Origin: VAZQ01 sp963841105
Lineage (GTDB): Bacteria > Pseudomonadota > Alphaproteobacteria > Rhizobiales > Xanthobacteraceae
Assembly: GCA_963841105.1 (NCBI GenBank)
Contig: CAWJCB010000009.1
Location: forward strand, 186,001-250,000
Direction of reading: 5' to 3'
DNA length: 64,000 nucleotides
The position numbers and the translations under genes were made by a program. Shown piece after piece: positions 25,996 to 35,157 of this stretch (position 1 is the stretch's first letter; each line of letters opens with the position of its first letter). The notes below the pieces were generated by a model. The model was not told where the DNA came from, made no database searches, and was given only the letters and a program-made list of their open reading frames with translations.

Positions 25996-26811
25996 ATGCA
26001 AAATATATCGGCCTATATCCTTGCCTATAACGAGGCTGAAAAAATTGCCGATGCGGTCGCGAGCGTGCTGTGGGCGGACGAGATCGTGGTCGTAGATTCC
26101 GGAAGCAGCGATAGCACGGTCGAGATCGCGGAAGGTTTGGGAGCGCGCGTCGTGCAGATTCCTTTCCGCGGCTTCGGCGATCTCCGCAATCAGGCGGTGG
26201 CGGAGTGCCGTCATGAGTGGGTTTTCAGCCTGGATGCGGACGAGCGCTGCACGCCGGAAGTGCGCGACGAAATTTATGATGTCCTTTCGTCCAAACCGGC
26301 GTACGACGCTTATCTCGTCCCCCGTCGCAATTACATGATGGGACGCTGGATTCGAGGATCCGGCTGGTATCCCAATTATCGCCAACCGCAGCTCTTCCGC
26401 AAAGGAGCGCTGCGCTATCGCGACGATCCGGTGCACGAGGGCTACGACCTCTCGCCAGGATCCCGGTTGGGGGAGCTGCGCGCCGCCATCTGGCAGTTTC
26501 CTTTTCGCAATCTGGAGGAAGTCATCAAGAAGATGAATCGCTACTCCTCGCTTGGCGCCCGAAAGCTCGCAGGCAAGCAGGTCAGCATGGGAGCAGCGCT
26601 CGCGCATGCGATGTGGTCATTCATCAAGCATTACGCTTTCAAGCGGGGCTATCGCGACGGTTGGGCGGGTTTCGTCATTGCGCTCGGCAATTTCGAGGGC
26701 ACTTTCTATCGCTACGCCAAACGTTACGAGGAAGCTCAGAGCTGGTTTCCGCCGCCGGGCGAGCCGTTACGGAGGCCAAGCACCGTGGGGCCTTCTCCCC
26801 CCTCATCCTGA
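25996..26811 (+). CDS. Family 2 glycosyltransferase, WaaE/KdtX-like LPS core glucosyltransferase
   Basis: This 271-residue GT2 protein has I-S-A-Y-I-L-A-Y-N-E-A-E, V-V-D-S-G-S-S-D-S-T, F-S-L-D-A-D-E-R and the family strip W-Y-P-N-Y-R-Q-P-Q-L-F-R followed by V-H-E-G. These match the WaaE/KdtX/LpsE group, which adds glucose to heptose I of the inner core using UDP-glucose. The last ten or so residues (T-V-G-P-S-P-P-S-S) and the stop codon are read from a dispersed palindromic repeat that starts at about 26797, so the natural C-terminus may have been lost or replaced. The ATG at 25996 directly precedes the first beta strand. Confidence 0.85.
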   Translation: MQNISAYILAYNEAEKIADAVASVLWADEIVVVDSGSSDSTVEIAEGLGARVVQIPFRGFGDLRNQAVAECRHEWVFSLDADERCTPEVRDEIYDVLSSKPAYDAYLVPRRNYMMGRWIRGSGWYPNYRQPQLFRKGALRYRDDPVHEGYDLSPGSRLGELRAAIWQFPFRNLEEVIKKMNRYSSLGARKLAGKQVSMGAALAHAMWSFIKHYAFKRGYRDGWAGFVIALGNFEGTFYRYAKRYEEAQSWFPPPGEPLRRPSTVGPSPPSS

Positions 26812-26961
26812 GGAGCGAAGCGCAGCGAGCGTCGCGAAGGATGGGGGCGGTCGCGTGCTTCGAGACGCGCACACCGCAAGTCGGGTTTATCCGACTTGCG
26901 CACTAAAGGTGCCGATCTCGGCTAAACCCGAGATCGGTGCGCTCCTCAGAGCATGAGGCCG
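26797..26961. repeat. Composite palindromic repeat (cctcatcctgaggagcg family with inserted hairpins)
   Basis: The left part has cctcatcctgaggagcg and a cgcgaaggatg block, then gtgcttcgagacgcg; the right end reads gcgctcctcagagcatgagg. Between them sit two separate hairpins: gcaagtcggg/ccgacttgc at 26876-26899 and ccgatctcgg/ccgagatcgg at 26911-26939. The composite fills the gap between converging genes and supplies the stop codon of the glycosyltransferase at its left. Confidence 0.7.
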
Positions 26962-26984
26962 GGGAGTTATCACGGTCCGCAGGA

Positions 26985-27731
26985 TCACGACTGTTCGCGA
27001 CGGTCGCGGAGCCAGTCCTTGAACGGCTGGCGCGCCCGGCGCGAGGCGTTGCGCGCAATACGGAAAGGCAGAGCCAGATAATACTTGCGAACTATCTCCC
27101 AATGCTCGCGCAAGTCAACGGTAACCGGCGCGCCTCGCGGAACGTACCAGCCGTTGTTCTCACAACGCCGGACGAGACGATATCCGCAACTTTTCAGGAA
27201 CCTGTGCTTTCTGAGATTGCCGACGTGATCCTCGATGAGGATCAGATGCGGCCGCCAGCGCGCAATGTCGAACCCGCTGAGCACTTCAAGCTCATGACCC
27301 TCGACATCGATGGAAAGAAGCTCGAATGGCGCCGGCGTGCCGGCTTCGGCCAGAATATCATCGAGCGCCCGCACGGGAACCTCGATCACCTGCTCGGGTT
27401 TTGCGCCCGGGGCCATGCGGTGACGATCGAGGGCTGAGAGCGCGCCAGCGACATGCAGGCGCATGCGCCTTCCCGCATTCTGATGTGACGAGCAGGCGAC
27501 CGCAAAAACCGCGGCCCGGCGGACACGTGACAGCTCGGCGGCCAAATCAGGTTGCGGCTCGATCAGCACGCCCATCCAACCCAGCTGCTCGAGATGCCAG
27601 GTCTGGGATTCCTGCCGCGGCCGATTGGCTCCGACCTCGACGAAGAACCCCAAACGCTTATTGCCGAAGAACTTGCGCACCAGCACCTGCTCGCTCTCCT
27701 TCGGCAGGCGACTGTGCACGCGCTGCTCCAT
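26985..27731 (-). CDS. FkbM family methyltransferase
   Basis: The 248-residue protein has the FkbM methyltransferase pattern. This includes F-F-V-E-V-G-A-N for SAM, I-E-P-Q-P-D-L near residue 60, and L-L-S-I-D-V-E-G-H-E-L-E-V-L-S-G-F, the family's hallmark strip. FkbM-type enzymes O-methylate sugars and other metabolites and are common in LPS clusters. It starts 17 bp after hldE and is the last gene of a minus-strand unit that also holds the FAD oxidoreductase and aldo/keto reductase. It probably methylates a core or O-antigen sugar. Confidence 0.85.
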   Translation of the reverse strand: MEQRVHSRLPKESEQVLVRKFFGNKRLGFFVEVGANRPRQESQTWHLEQLGWMGVLIEPQPDLAAELSRVRRAAVFAVACSSHQNAGRRMRLHVAGALSALDRHRMAPGAKPEQVIEVPVRALDDILAEAGTPAPFELLSIDVEGHELEVLSGFDIARWRPHLILIEDHVGNLRKHRFLKSCGYRLVRRCENNGWYVPRGAPVTVDLREHWEIVRKYYLALPFRIARNASRRARQPFKDWLRDRREQS

Positions 27732-27747
27732 ACCCTGGCGCCAGTCT

Positions 27748-29224
27748 TCAGCCGGACCTCAGGGCGCGTGACTTGTGCACGATCCTGCTGGTGCTGAACC
27801 CGGGCACGGGATCGATCAGGAGCACTTCGCCCCCATCCCGTTCCACCAGCTCGTGCCCGACGACCTCCTCTCGCCGGTAATCTCCGCCTTTCACCAGGAG
27901 CTTGGGACGCACGCGGCGGATCAGATCGGTCGGAGTGTCCTGTTCAAAGATGACGACGAGATCCACCGCCTCGATCGCCGCGAGCACCCCCGCGCGCGCA
28001 TGCACGTCTTGCACCGGCCGGCTCTCGCCTTTCAAGCGCCGCACCGATGCATCGCTGTTGAGACCAACAACGAGACGGTCGCAAGCCGCATGCGCTTCGG
28101 ACAAAAGCTTGATGTGTCCAGGATGCAGGATGTCGAAGCAGCCGTTGGTGAAGCCGATGCGAGCTCCCTGGCGGCGCCACTCGCCGACGCGCTCATCGAG
28201 AATGGACCAGTCAAAGATGATCTTCTCCTCCGCCGCGAGCATTGCATGTGGGAGAAGGCGCCCGCGCAGCTCGGACAGCGACACTGTCGCGGTTCCGCGC
28301 TTGCCCACCACTACGGCAGCGGCCGCGTTGGCGGCTCGCATCGCCGACTCGAAGTCAACCCGCGCTGCCAGCATCACCGCGAGCACCGCGACAACGGTAT
28401 CGCCCGCTCCGGATACATCGCGCACCTTGACCGGATATGCGGCCACGTGAACCGGCGCACCGTCGCTCGCAACGAGCGTCATCCCCGCTTCGCTGCGTGT
28501 GACCAGAACCGCAGCGCTGCCGACAATGCGATTGACCTCGAGGGCAGCCGCAGCGATGTCAGCGTCGCTCGTGAGCACCGACCGCGTCGTCCGCCCGAGC
28601 TCCTGCCAATTTGGTGTAATCAGCGTGGCTCCCCTGTAAATCGAGAAATCCTTTTCCTTGGGGTCCACGACGATGGGCTTACTCAGATCGCGCGCCGCCT
28701 CGATAATGGCGCGAATGATCTTCGGCGTCAGCATACCCTTGGCATAGTCGGAGAGAACCACGCTTGCCGCCCGCGGAATCGCTGCGAGAGCCGCGTCGAG
28801 CACTTGTCTCTGCGTGCCCTCGTCAACGTGTCGGGCAAGCTCCCAATCGGCACGCAGCAAATGCGTCGAATGGTGCTCGGACACGAAGCGAACCTTGCGC
28901 GTGGTTGGCCGGTCCGGTTCAATCGACCAGATGCGGCTCTATCCTGCGTTCGTCCCGGAACATGCTCGCAAGGTCGCGGCCAGCATCATCGGTACCGATC
29001 ACGCCTACAAAGATGCAACGAGCGCCAAGACCGGCAACGTTGCGAGCGACATTGCCGGCGCCTCCGATCACCAGCTCGCTTCTCGTTACCGCCAGGACCG
29101 GGGTCGGCGCCTCAGGCGAGATGCGGGCGACGTCGCCATAGACGAACTCGTCGAGCATCAGGTCCCCGATGCAAAGCACCGTTTGATCCGGGGCGAGCTT
29201 CAGACCTTCTTCGAAATCGAACAT
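27748..29224 (-). pseudogene. hldE: Bifunctional heptose-7-phosphate kinase/heptose-1-phosphate adenylyltransferase, one frameshift
   Basis: The product makes ADP-D-glycero-D-manno-heptose for the LPS inner core. The N-terminal PfkB-type kinase shows I-G-G-A-G-N-V-A-R-N and, in the ATP site, D-V-S-G-A-G-D-T-V. The C-terminal adenylyltransferase shows F-T-N-G-C-F-D-I-L-H-P-G-H and ends with R-I-V-H-K. The first 100 residues are in one frame and the rest in another. One extra base near 28921-28925 explains this, since removing it gives H-L-V-I-E-P-D-R-P-T-T-R-K-V-R. As all other heptose genes here are intact, a sequence error is likely. Corrected length is about 491 residues, normal for HldE. 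ATG 29224 is used. It lies 27 bp after the aldo/keto reductase. Confidence 0.85.
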
Positions 29225-29251
29225 CAAATGCCGATAGCTGTGCGCAAAGAG

Positions 29252-30055
29252 CTACGCTGCGATGGCGCGTACGTTCGCGCGGATATTGCTTGGAGTGATG
29301 CTGCCGAATATCAGAGTGGTGACGCCGGGAGTGCCGATGATAAAGCGAATGTGCTCCGCGGCCTCTGTTGACGTGCCGACGTGGCCCGACCGCAGGCCTT
29401 TCTTAACGAGAACCGCCTTCCCCTTGGCACGCGCATGCTCGATCACGGGGCGTTCGGTGGTATAATTCTTATTGTAGCTGATCATCACGCAATCGGAAAG
29501 GTCTGCTGCCAGCTTGCCGCCATCTACTGTGTGGGTGGAAACGCCAATGCTGCGAATTTTTCCCTGATCTCGCAAAGCCGCCAATGTTTCAAGCGCCGCA
29601 GTATTCTGCATGACGTTCAAGTCATCCATGCTGCTGTGCACGAGGACGCAATCGAGGAAATCCGTCTTGAGCCGCTTGAGGCTGCGCTCAACGCTCATGC
29701 GGGTATGTTGTGCCGTGAAGATATACTCGGACCTGCCGCTGTGGAACTCCTCGCCTGTCTTGGTAACCAGAAAGAATTTGGCGCGCCGCCCACGCATCAG
29801 GCTTCCAAGCCGTTCCTCGGAGCTGCCGTACGCGGGAGCGGTATCCAGCAGGTTGATCCCACACTCGAGCGCGAGCTCGAGCAAAAGCTCAATCTCGGCG
29901 TCAGTGGGCAGGGCAAAGCCATCGCCGGCGGGGTATTTGACCTTTTCATTGCGGCCGAACTTAACGGTACCCAGCCCAAGCGGGCTGACCTGCCTCCATG
30001 GCAATGGCAAGTCGCCCGGGGCAGACTTTTGCGGAACGCACAGATCGTCCGTCAT
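29252..30055 (-). CDS. Aldo/keto reductase family protein
   Basis: The 267-residue protein has an aldo/keto-reductase barrel. It shows L-G-L-G-T-V-K-F-G-R at the start, then I-N-L-L-D-T-A-P-A-Y-G-S-S-E-E with the catalytic Asp and Tyr, F-L-V-T-K-T-G with the catalytic Lys, and L-D-C-V-L-V-H-S-S with the His. The ATG at 30053-30055 has aggag seven bases upstream. It follows the FAD oxidoreductase by 25 bp and precedes hldE by 27 bp, so the three are one operon. It should reduce a carbonyl with NADPH; a sugar aldehyde or keto-sugar is likely from context, but not shown. Confidence 0.85.
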   Translation of the reverse strand: MTDDLCVPQKSAPGDLPLPWRQVSPLGLGTVKFGRNEKVKYPAGDGFALPTDAEIELLLELALECGINLLDTAPAYGSSEERLGSLMRGRRAKFFLVTKTGEEFHSGRSEYIFTAQHTRMSVERSLKRLKTDFLDCVLVHSSMDDLNVMQNTAALETLAALRDQGKIRSIGVSTHTVDGGKLAADLSDCVMISYNKNYTTERPVIEHARAKGKAVLVKKGLRSGHVGTSTEAAEHIRFIIGTPGVTTLIFGSITPSNIRANVRAIAA

Positions 30056-30080
30056 GGAGCTCCTATCGGGGCGGCGAGCG

Positions 30081-31241
30081 TTACCCCATCTTTTGCCACG
30101 CGGCGCCTTCCCAGGGGTAGCATCCGATTTCAGCCGGCGGCAGCGGCGGCGGCGGCGATTTCGCCTCAGGATCAATGCCGTCGAGCCGTTCCATGACGAG
30201 GTCCGACAGGGCCGGGGCGAAGGTAAGCTTGGTCGGCCAGGCCAGCAGGACACGTCCGCACTCGTGGACGAAGGGGCCCGCCGGAAGCCCACCCTTGGCA
30301 TCGAGCGGCTCGGCCCTGTCGCCGTACCAGGTTGCCCATTCCTTGTCGCTCCAGTCCAGGTTCGGAAAAATCTGTTCGAGCTCCTTGCGGGCAAACTGCA
30401 GCGCATCCGCAGCATCCATTTCGGCTCCCGCCTCGGCAACCCCGCCGCCGAGATACCAAACGTATTCGTCTCGTCCGATGCAATGGCTTGTCACACTGAT
30501 GCGGGGCCGTCCATGATCACCGATCCCATGTGCAAACAAGGCGTAAGGCAAGCGCCTGATCATGATCTGGCGCAATGGCCGACGCTGCGTCAGACGGCGT
30601 TCGACCTTGAGCATGTCGAGCGCGAATTCATTGCCCGCGCCTGCGGCGAAGACGACTTGGCGCGCGCGCAGCGGCTGCCCGGATACGACAACCTCGGCTT
30701 CGCGGGTGATGCTGGTGAGCTCGCCCTTGAGAACGCGACCTTCGAGATTTTTCGCCAGTGCTTGGACCATCGAACGGACATCGATAATCTTTTCCGGCAG
30801 CGAGTATATCGGCCCTCTGAGCTTGTTGCGTGCGCGGAGGACGTCGGGAAATTCTGCTTGCTTTAGCTTCCTGGCGTCGGCGTTCACCAGGGTCGCGGCG
30901 GCCAGCACTGCCGCCGCCGAGACAAGAGAGCCCGCGGGCCAGATCACCTGCGTGCCGCTTAGGAATTCAACGGAAGTAAGGTCAACTTCTCCGCGTCCGT
31001 CGAACGCCGCCTGCCAACGCCCCGGCATCTTTGCCGCTGCCGCTGCCTGTGGCGTCAGCGTCCCCCGCAGCACATACTTTTGCCCACCATGGATGATGCC
31101 TTGGGAAGCAAGCGTCTGACCTGCGCCGAGCTTATCCTTTTCGATAACAACGACATTGTAGCCCGCGCGCCGAGCCCTGTCGCCAATCCATAGACCGGCA
31201 ATACCGCCACCAAACACGATGATGTCATACTCTTCATTCAT
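30081..31241 (-). CDS. FAD-dependent oxidoreductase, DAO/glycerol-3-phosphate dehydrogenase type
   Basis: This 386-residue protein starts with the dinucleotide-binding fold D-I-I-V-F-G-G-G-I-A-G-L-W and has V-I-E-K-D for the ribose. S-Q-G-I-I-H-G-G resembles the G-x-x-x-x-G-G-x-x of D-amino-acid oxidase-like enzymes, and A-A-G-A-G-N-E holds the second FAD contact. Family members oxidise amines, hydroxyacids or glycerol phosphate. It is the first gene of the unit leading to the aldo/keto reductase, hldE and fkbM, which suggests a sugar or glycerol-type substrate for the cell surface. The ATG at 31239-31241 lies right before the first strand. The substrate cannot be named. Confidence 0.8.
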   Translation of the reverse strand: MNEEYDIIVFGGGIAGLWIGDRARRAGYNVVVIEKDKLGAGQTLASQGIIHGGQKYVLRGTLTPQAAAAAKMPGRWQAAFDGRGEVDLTSVEFLSGTQVIWPAGSLVSAAAVLAAATLVNADARKLKQAEFPDVLRARNKLRGPIYSLPEKIIDVRSMVQALAKNLEGRVLKGELTSITREAEVVVSGQPLRARQVVFAAGAGNEFALDMLKVERRLTQRRPLRQIMIRRLPYALFAHGIGDHGRPRISVTSHCIGRDEYVWYLGGGVAEAGAEMDAADALQFARKELEQIFPNLDWSDKEWATWYGDRAEPLDAKGGLPAGPFVHECGRVLLAWPTKLTFAPALSDLVMERLDGIDPEAKSPPPPLPPAEIGCYPWEGAAWQKMG

Positions 31242-31439
31242 GCGGAGGAAGCAATCCTCTCAGCGGCAGGCCGGACCTGTGAACGACCTTTTGCCCATTG
31301 GGAGCAACTCGTGCAAACTCCGCCCGAAGCACACCGTTGCGTGTTCCGCCGGTTTCGGGAAGCGGTGCAGTTCAGGCGACGGGTGCGCGCTACCTGAGAA
31401 CCACTGCGCAAACTTGGGTGAATCCTGCGTTACAGGTTT

Positions 31440-32471
31440 ATGAACGATCCGATCCTTATCGTGCCCTATATGTGGATCGGCGACTTCGTTCGCTGCCACA
31501 CGGTCGTCAAGCTCTTGAAGAGCCGCAATCCGGCGATACCGATCGACGTCCTGACCACCCGAATGGCCGCCCCAATCCTGGATTACATGCCCGGTGTCCG
31601 GAAAGGTATCGCTGTCGATCTACCACGCAGGCGTCTGGCGTTGAGGGATCATCTTGCCCTCGCGGAGAGGCTGAGGACGGAAGGCTATGGCCAAGCACTG
31701 GTGATGCCGCGCACGTGGAAGTCAGCATTGGCACCTTGCCTTGCTGGCATTCCCATCCGTACCGGTTTTCTTGGTGAAGCTCGCTTTGGCCTGATCAACG
31801 ACCTGCGCCTGGGCGAGCGTCGGCTGCCGCGCATGGTCGACCGTTGCGCAGCGCTCGCGCTGGCCAAGCACGAGCGCATCCCCAGCACCTGGCCGGCTCC
31901 GGAACTGAGGGTGCTTGCGGCCGAAATCTCCGCCTGGCGCAAGCAGCTCGGGCTAACCGATATGTCTCGTCCAGTCGTTGCCGTTGCCCCTGGCGCAGTC
32001 GGGCCATCCAAGCGATGGCCAACTCAACATTTTGCAGCTGTGGCGGAAAACCTTGCCAATGAGGGACATAGTGTATGGATAGTGGGCGGACCGCAGGAAA
32101 AAGAGATTGCGGGCGAGATCATGGGCACCACGCCAAATATTCACGACCTCACCGGACCCCATCTGCGGAATGCGATCTTGGCCTTGGCAGCTGCACAAGC
32201 TGCAGTCTCGAATGATTCTGGACTTTTGCATGTCGCGGCGGCTGTGGGCACGCCGAGCATTGGAATATTCGGGCCGACGAGCCCATGGCATTGGGCCCCC
32301 CTCAACCCGATTTCCGCAGTGATCGAGCCGCCAGTCGAGCTTGCCTGCCGGCCATGCCATAAACCGGTGTGCCGCCTGGGCCATCACCGGTGCATGCGGG
32401 AAATTGCCCCTGCGCAGGTCATGGTTGCCATCCGTCGCGCAATTGGCGCCGCCGCGCGCCAGCGAAGTTGA
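31440..32471 (+). CDS. waaF: LPS heptosyltransferase II
   Basis: The 343-residue protein is GT9. It starts I-L-I-V-P-Y-M-W-I-G-D-F-V, has V-A-P-G-A-V-G-P-S-K-R-W-P in the hinge, S-N-D-S-G-L-L-H-V-A-A-A-V-G-T-P for the ADP-heptose site, and I-F-G-P-T-S-P-W-H-W. The C-terminal C-R-P-C-H-K-P-x-C-R-L-G-H-H-R-C-M is typical of WaaF. It adds the second heptose to the inner core on the cytoplasmic face. The next gene, WaaC, is convergent with it and 26 bp away. Confidence 0.9.
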   Translation: MNDPILIVPYMWIGDFVRCHTVVKLLKSRNPAIPIDVLTTRMAAPILDYMPGVRKGIAVDLPRRRLALRDHLALAERLRTEGYGQALVMPRTWKSALAPCLAGIPIRTGFLGEARFGLINDLRLGERRLPRMVDRCAALALAKHERIPSTWPAPELRVLAAEISAWRKQLGLTDMSRPVVAVAPGAVGPSKRWPTQHFAAVAENLANEGHSVWIVGGPQEKEIAGEIMGTTPNIHDLTGPHLRNAILALAAAQAAVSNDSGLLHVAAAVGTPSIGIFGPTSPWHWAPLNPISAVIEPPVELACRPCHKPVCRLGHHRCMREIAPAQVMVAIRRAIGAAARQRS

Positions 32472-32497
32472 GGTGCAGACGAGTTGAAACCTCGTGC

Positions 32498-33445
32498 TCA
32501 CATGACCCGATCGACCGCGCTCACCACCTCGGCGACGGTTGGCATTGTGGCGCTGCCGCCCACGATCGCGATCGGCCCTCGCCCTACGGGACCGGTGCGG
32601 CCAGGGTCGCTTGCCACGAAAATGCCGATCAGCGGCACACCCAGCGCTGCGGCCAGATGCAGAAGGCCGGTATCCACACCGATCACGAACGACGCCCCCG
32701 CGATCAGCGGCGCGACCATATCCAGCGGCTGACGCTTGGGCACAACCGCGCCTGCCGCAGCGGCAGCGATTCGCTCCCCGCGAAAGCGTTCGGCCTCCGT
32801 ACCCCAGGGCAACACCAAGGAGACGTTGCGCCCTTGCAAGGCGTGGGCAAGCGCGATCCACGATGCTTCGGGCCATTCCTTATGAGACCTTGCAGTTGCA
32901 TGCAGAAAAACCGCGTACTTGCCAGGCCGGCTTGCAAGGGTCTCTCGCGGGAGTTCGAATTCCGCAGCGCCTTCCGGCGCATATCCCAGCGCAAGTCCGG
33001 TCAGGGTCCGATTGCGCGCAACGGCATGCAGGCTTGAATCGACGCGATGCCGCACGTCATACAGCGGCGAGGCTGCCGGTTCGCGGATACTGCGTGCGTC
33101 ATAGCCGTGGCGGCGCCCGCGCGCGATTCGGGCAATGAGCGCGGATTTCAACAGCAGCCCCTGGCTGTCGATGATGTGCTCGAACTCGTGCTTGCGCAGT
33201 TGGCGGACGAACCTTGCGACTTCGCCCCAAGTCGCCGGCGAGAGCGGAGCCTTGCGCCAGCGTCGCGTGGCAACGGCGATCACCTCGTTTACTGCCGGGT
33301 GAAGGCGGACAAGCGGCGCAAAGGCCTCCTCCACAATCCAGTGGAAATGCGCGTTCGGATGCCAGCGCCTTGCGTCCATCACCGCCGGCATCTGATGGAT
33401 CACATCACCGAGCGAGGACGTCTTTATGAACAGGATGTCCGACAT
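32498..33445 (-). CDS. waaC: LPS heptosyltransferase I
   Basis: The 315-residue protein has the WaaC pattern: I-L-F-I-K-T-S-S-L-G-D-V-I-H-Q-M-P-A at the start, H-W-I-V-E-E-A-F near residue 35, I-D-S-Q-G-L-L-K-S-A, and H-A-T-A-R-S-H-K-E-W-P in the second half. It closes with G-V-D-T-G-L-L-H-L-A-A-A-L-G-V-P. The enzyme transfers the first heptose from ADP-heptose to Kdo. Together with waaF, the third heptosyltransferase and hldE it shows that this organism builds a heptose-containing inner core. Confidence 0.92.
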   Translation of the reverse strand: MSDILFIKTSSLGDVIHQMPAVMDARRWHPNAHFHWIVEEAFAPLVRLHPAVNEVIAVATRRWRKAPLSPATWGEVARFVRQLRKHEFEHIIDSQGLLLKSALIARIARGRRHGYDARSIREPAASPLYDVRHRVDSSLHAVARNRTLTGLALGYAPEGAAEFELPRETLASRPGKYAVFLHATARSHKEWPEASWIALAHALQGRNVSLVLPWGTEAERFRGERIAAAAAGAVVPKRQPLDMVAPLIAGASFVIGVDTGLLHLAAALGVPLIGIFVASDPGRTGPVGRGPIAIVGGSATMPTVAEVVSAVDRVM

Positions 33446-33542
33446 GCTTTGCAGGCATCGACCGCGATGTCGAATGCGAAGCCGGCAAGCGTTAGCTGCG
33501 GCGTTTCAGAAGCCATCGTTTCACAACGGCAGATTGTCGTGC

Positions 33543-35054
33543 TTACGCGCTGGCATGTTCGACACGCTTCGCCCGAAGCATGGCGAGAGCGCGAGCAATG
33601 CGCGGGCGGGTTGCATGCGGCATGATCACATCATCGATATAGCCCCTTTCGGCTGCAACGAAAGGTGAAAGAAACCGATCCTCGTATTCCTTCGTCCTCG
33701 CAGCAATCTTGTCATTATCACCGATATCGGCGCGGAAGATGATCTCCACGGCGCCTTTGGCGCCCATCACCGCGATTTGCGCAGTCGGCCACGCGTAGTT
33801 CAAATCGCCCCCGATATGCTTCGATGCCATGACGTCGTAGGCTCCGCCAAATGCCTTGCGCGTGATCACTGTTACCAGTGGCACGGTGCATTGGCTGTAA
33901 GCGAACAGCAGCTTGGCGCCATGCTTGATCAAAGCCCCGTACTCTTGATTGGTTCCGGGGAGGAAACCGGGCACATCGACAAACGTCACGATCGGAATGC
34001 CAAACGAATTGCAGAAGCGCACGAACCGCGCCCCCTTCCGCGAGGCGTCAATGTCGAGCACCCCTGCCAGAACCATCGGCTGGTTTGCAACGAAGCCGAC
34101 TGTGCGCCCAGCGATACGCCCGAAGCCGATAACGATGTTTTTCGCAAACGACTCCTGAAGCTCGAAGAAATCGCCTTCATCCACCACTTTGCCGATCAGT
34201 TCCTTGATGTCGTACGGCTTGTTCGGATTGCTCGGCACCAGCGTGTCGAGCGATTTCTCGGCGCGTTCCAAGTCGTCACGGCATGGCCATTCCGGCACAT
34301 CGGCCGCGTTATTGGCCGGCAGATAATCGAGCAGCCTGCGCATCTGCAATAGGCATTCGAGGTCGTTATCGTACGAGCCGTCGGCAATCCCGGATTTGAC
34401 AGTGTGCACCGACGCCCCACCGAGCTCTTCGGCGGTCACCAGCTCATTTGTGACGGTTTTGACCACGTCGGGACCCGTCACAAACATGTAGCTGGTGTCG
34501 CGCACCATGAAAATGAAATCGGTCATGGCGGGTGAATACACATCCCCCCCGGCGCATGGACCCATGATGACCGAGATTTGAGGAATGACGCCGGAGGCGA
34601 GGACGTTGCGTTTGAAAACCTCGCCATAGCCGCCAAGTGCGGAAACCCCCTCCTGGATACGGGCACCACCGGCGTCAAAAAGACCGATGATTGGGGCGCG
34701 CGCTCGCATGGCCATATCCTGGATCTTGATGATTTTTTGCGCGTGGGCTTCAGAAAGAGATCCGCCGAATACGGTGAAATCCTTTGCGAACGCAAAAATG
34801 GTGCGTCCGTTCACGGTGCCCCAGCCGGTGACCACGCCGTCGCCGGGGATTCTGCTCTTTTCCATTCCAAACTCGGCTGAGCGGTGCTCGACAAACATGT
34901 CGAGCTCCTCAAACGAGCCTTTATCTGTCAGGAGCTCAAGGCGCTCGCGCGCGGTAAGTTTTCCGCGGTTGTGCTGCGCGTCAATGCGTGTCTCGCCGCC
35001 ACCTGCCCGGGCCCGATGGCGACGCTCTTCCAGCTTTTCAAGGATTTCTTTCAT
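33543..35054 (-). CDS. pccB: Propionyl/acyl-CoA carboxylase beta chain (carboxyltransferase)
   Basis: The 503-residue protein is a biotin-dependent carboxyltransferase. It shows R-G-K-L-T-A-R-E-R-L-E-L-L near the N-terminus, the oxyanion loop G-G-A-R-I-Q-E-G-V, M-G-P-C-A-G-G-D-V-Y-S-P-A, and in the C-terminal half D-V-P-G-F-L-P-G and A-F-G-G-A-Y-D-V-M. It moves CO2 from biotin to propionyl-CoA, giving methylmalonyl-CoA. The biotin carboxylase/BCCP alpha chain is not in the window. ATG 35054 starts at the family N-terminus M-K-E-I-L; the frame is open to 35090. In related Hyphomicrobiales this gene also stands near the ATP12 homologue. Confidence 0.92.
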   Translation of the reverse strand: MKEILEKLEERRHRARAGGGETRIDAQHNRGKLTARERLELLTDKGSFEELDMFVEHRSAEFGMEKSRIPGDGVVTGWGTVNGRTIFAFAKDFTVFGGSLSEAHAQKIIKIQDMAMRARAPIIGLFDAGGARIQEGVSALGGYGEVFKRNVLASGVIPQISVIMGPCAGGDVYSPAMTDFIFMVRDTSYMFVTGPDVVKTVTNELVTAEELGGASVHTVKSGIADGSYDNDLECLLQMRRLLDYLPANNAADVPEWPCRDDLERAEKSLDTLVPSNPNKPYDIKELIGKVVDEGDFFELQESFAKNIVIGFGRIAGRTVGFVANQPMVLAGVLDIDASRKGARFVRFCNSFGIPIVTFVDVPGFLPGTNQEYGALIKHGAKLLFAYSQCTVPLVTVITRKAFGGAYDVMASKHIGGDLNYAWPTAQIAVMGAKGAVEIIFRADIGDNDKIAARTKEYEDRFLSPFVAAERGYIDDVIMPHATRPRIARALAMLRAKRVEHASA

Positions 35055-35157
35055 GGCTTGCCCCCTTGGCTGCGACAAAATCCATAGCACGCATGGGCAT
35101 TTGAGGGTAAGATTCGCTCTCTTTTCCTCCGCGTCGGGTATTTGAGGGGAACAAAGT

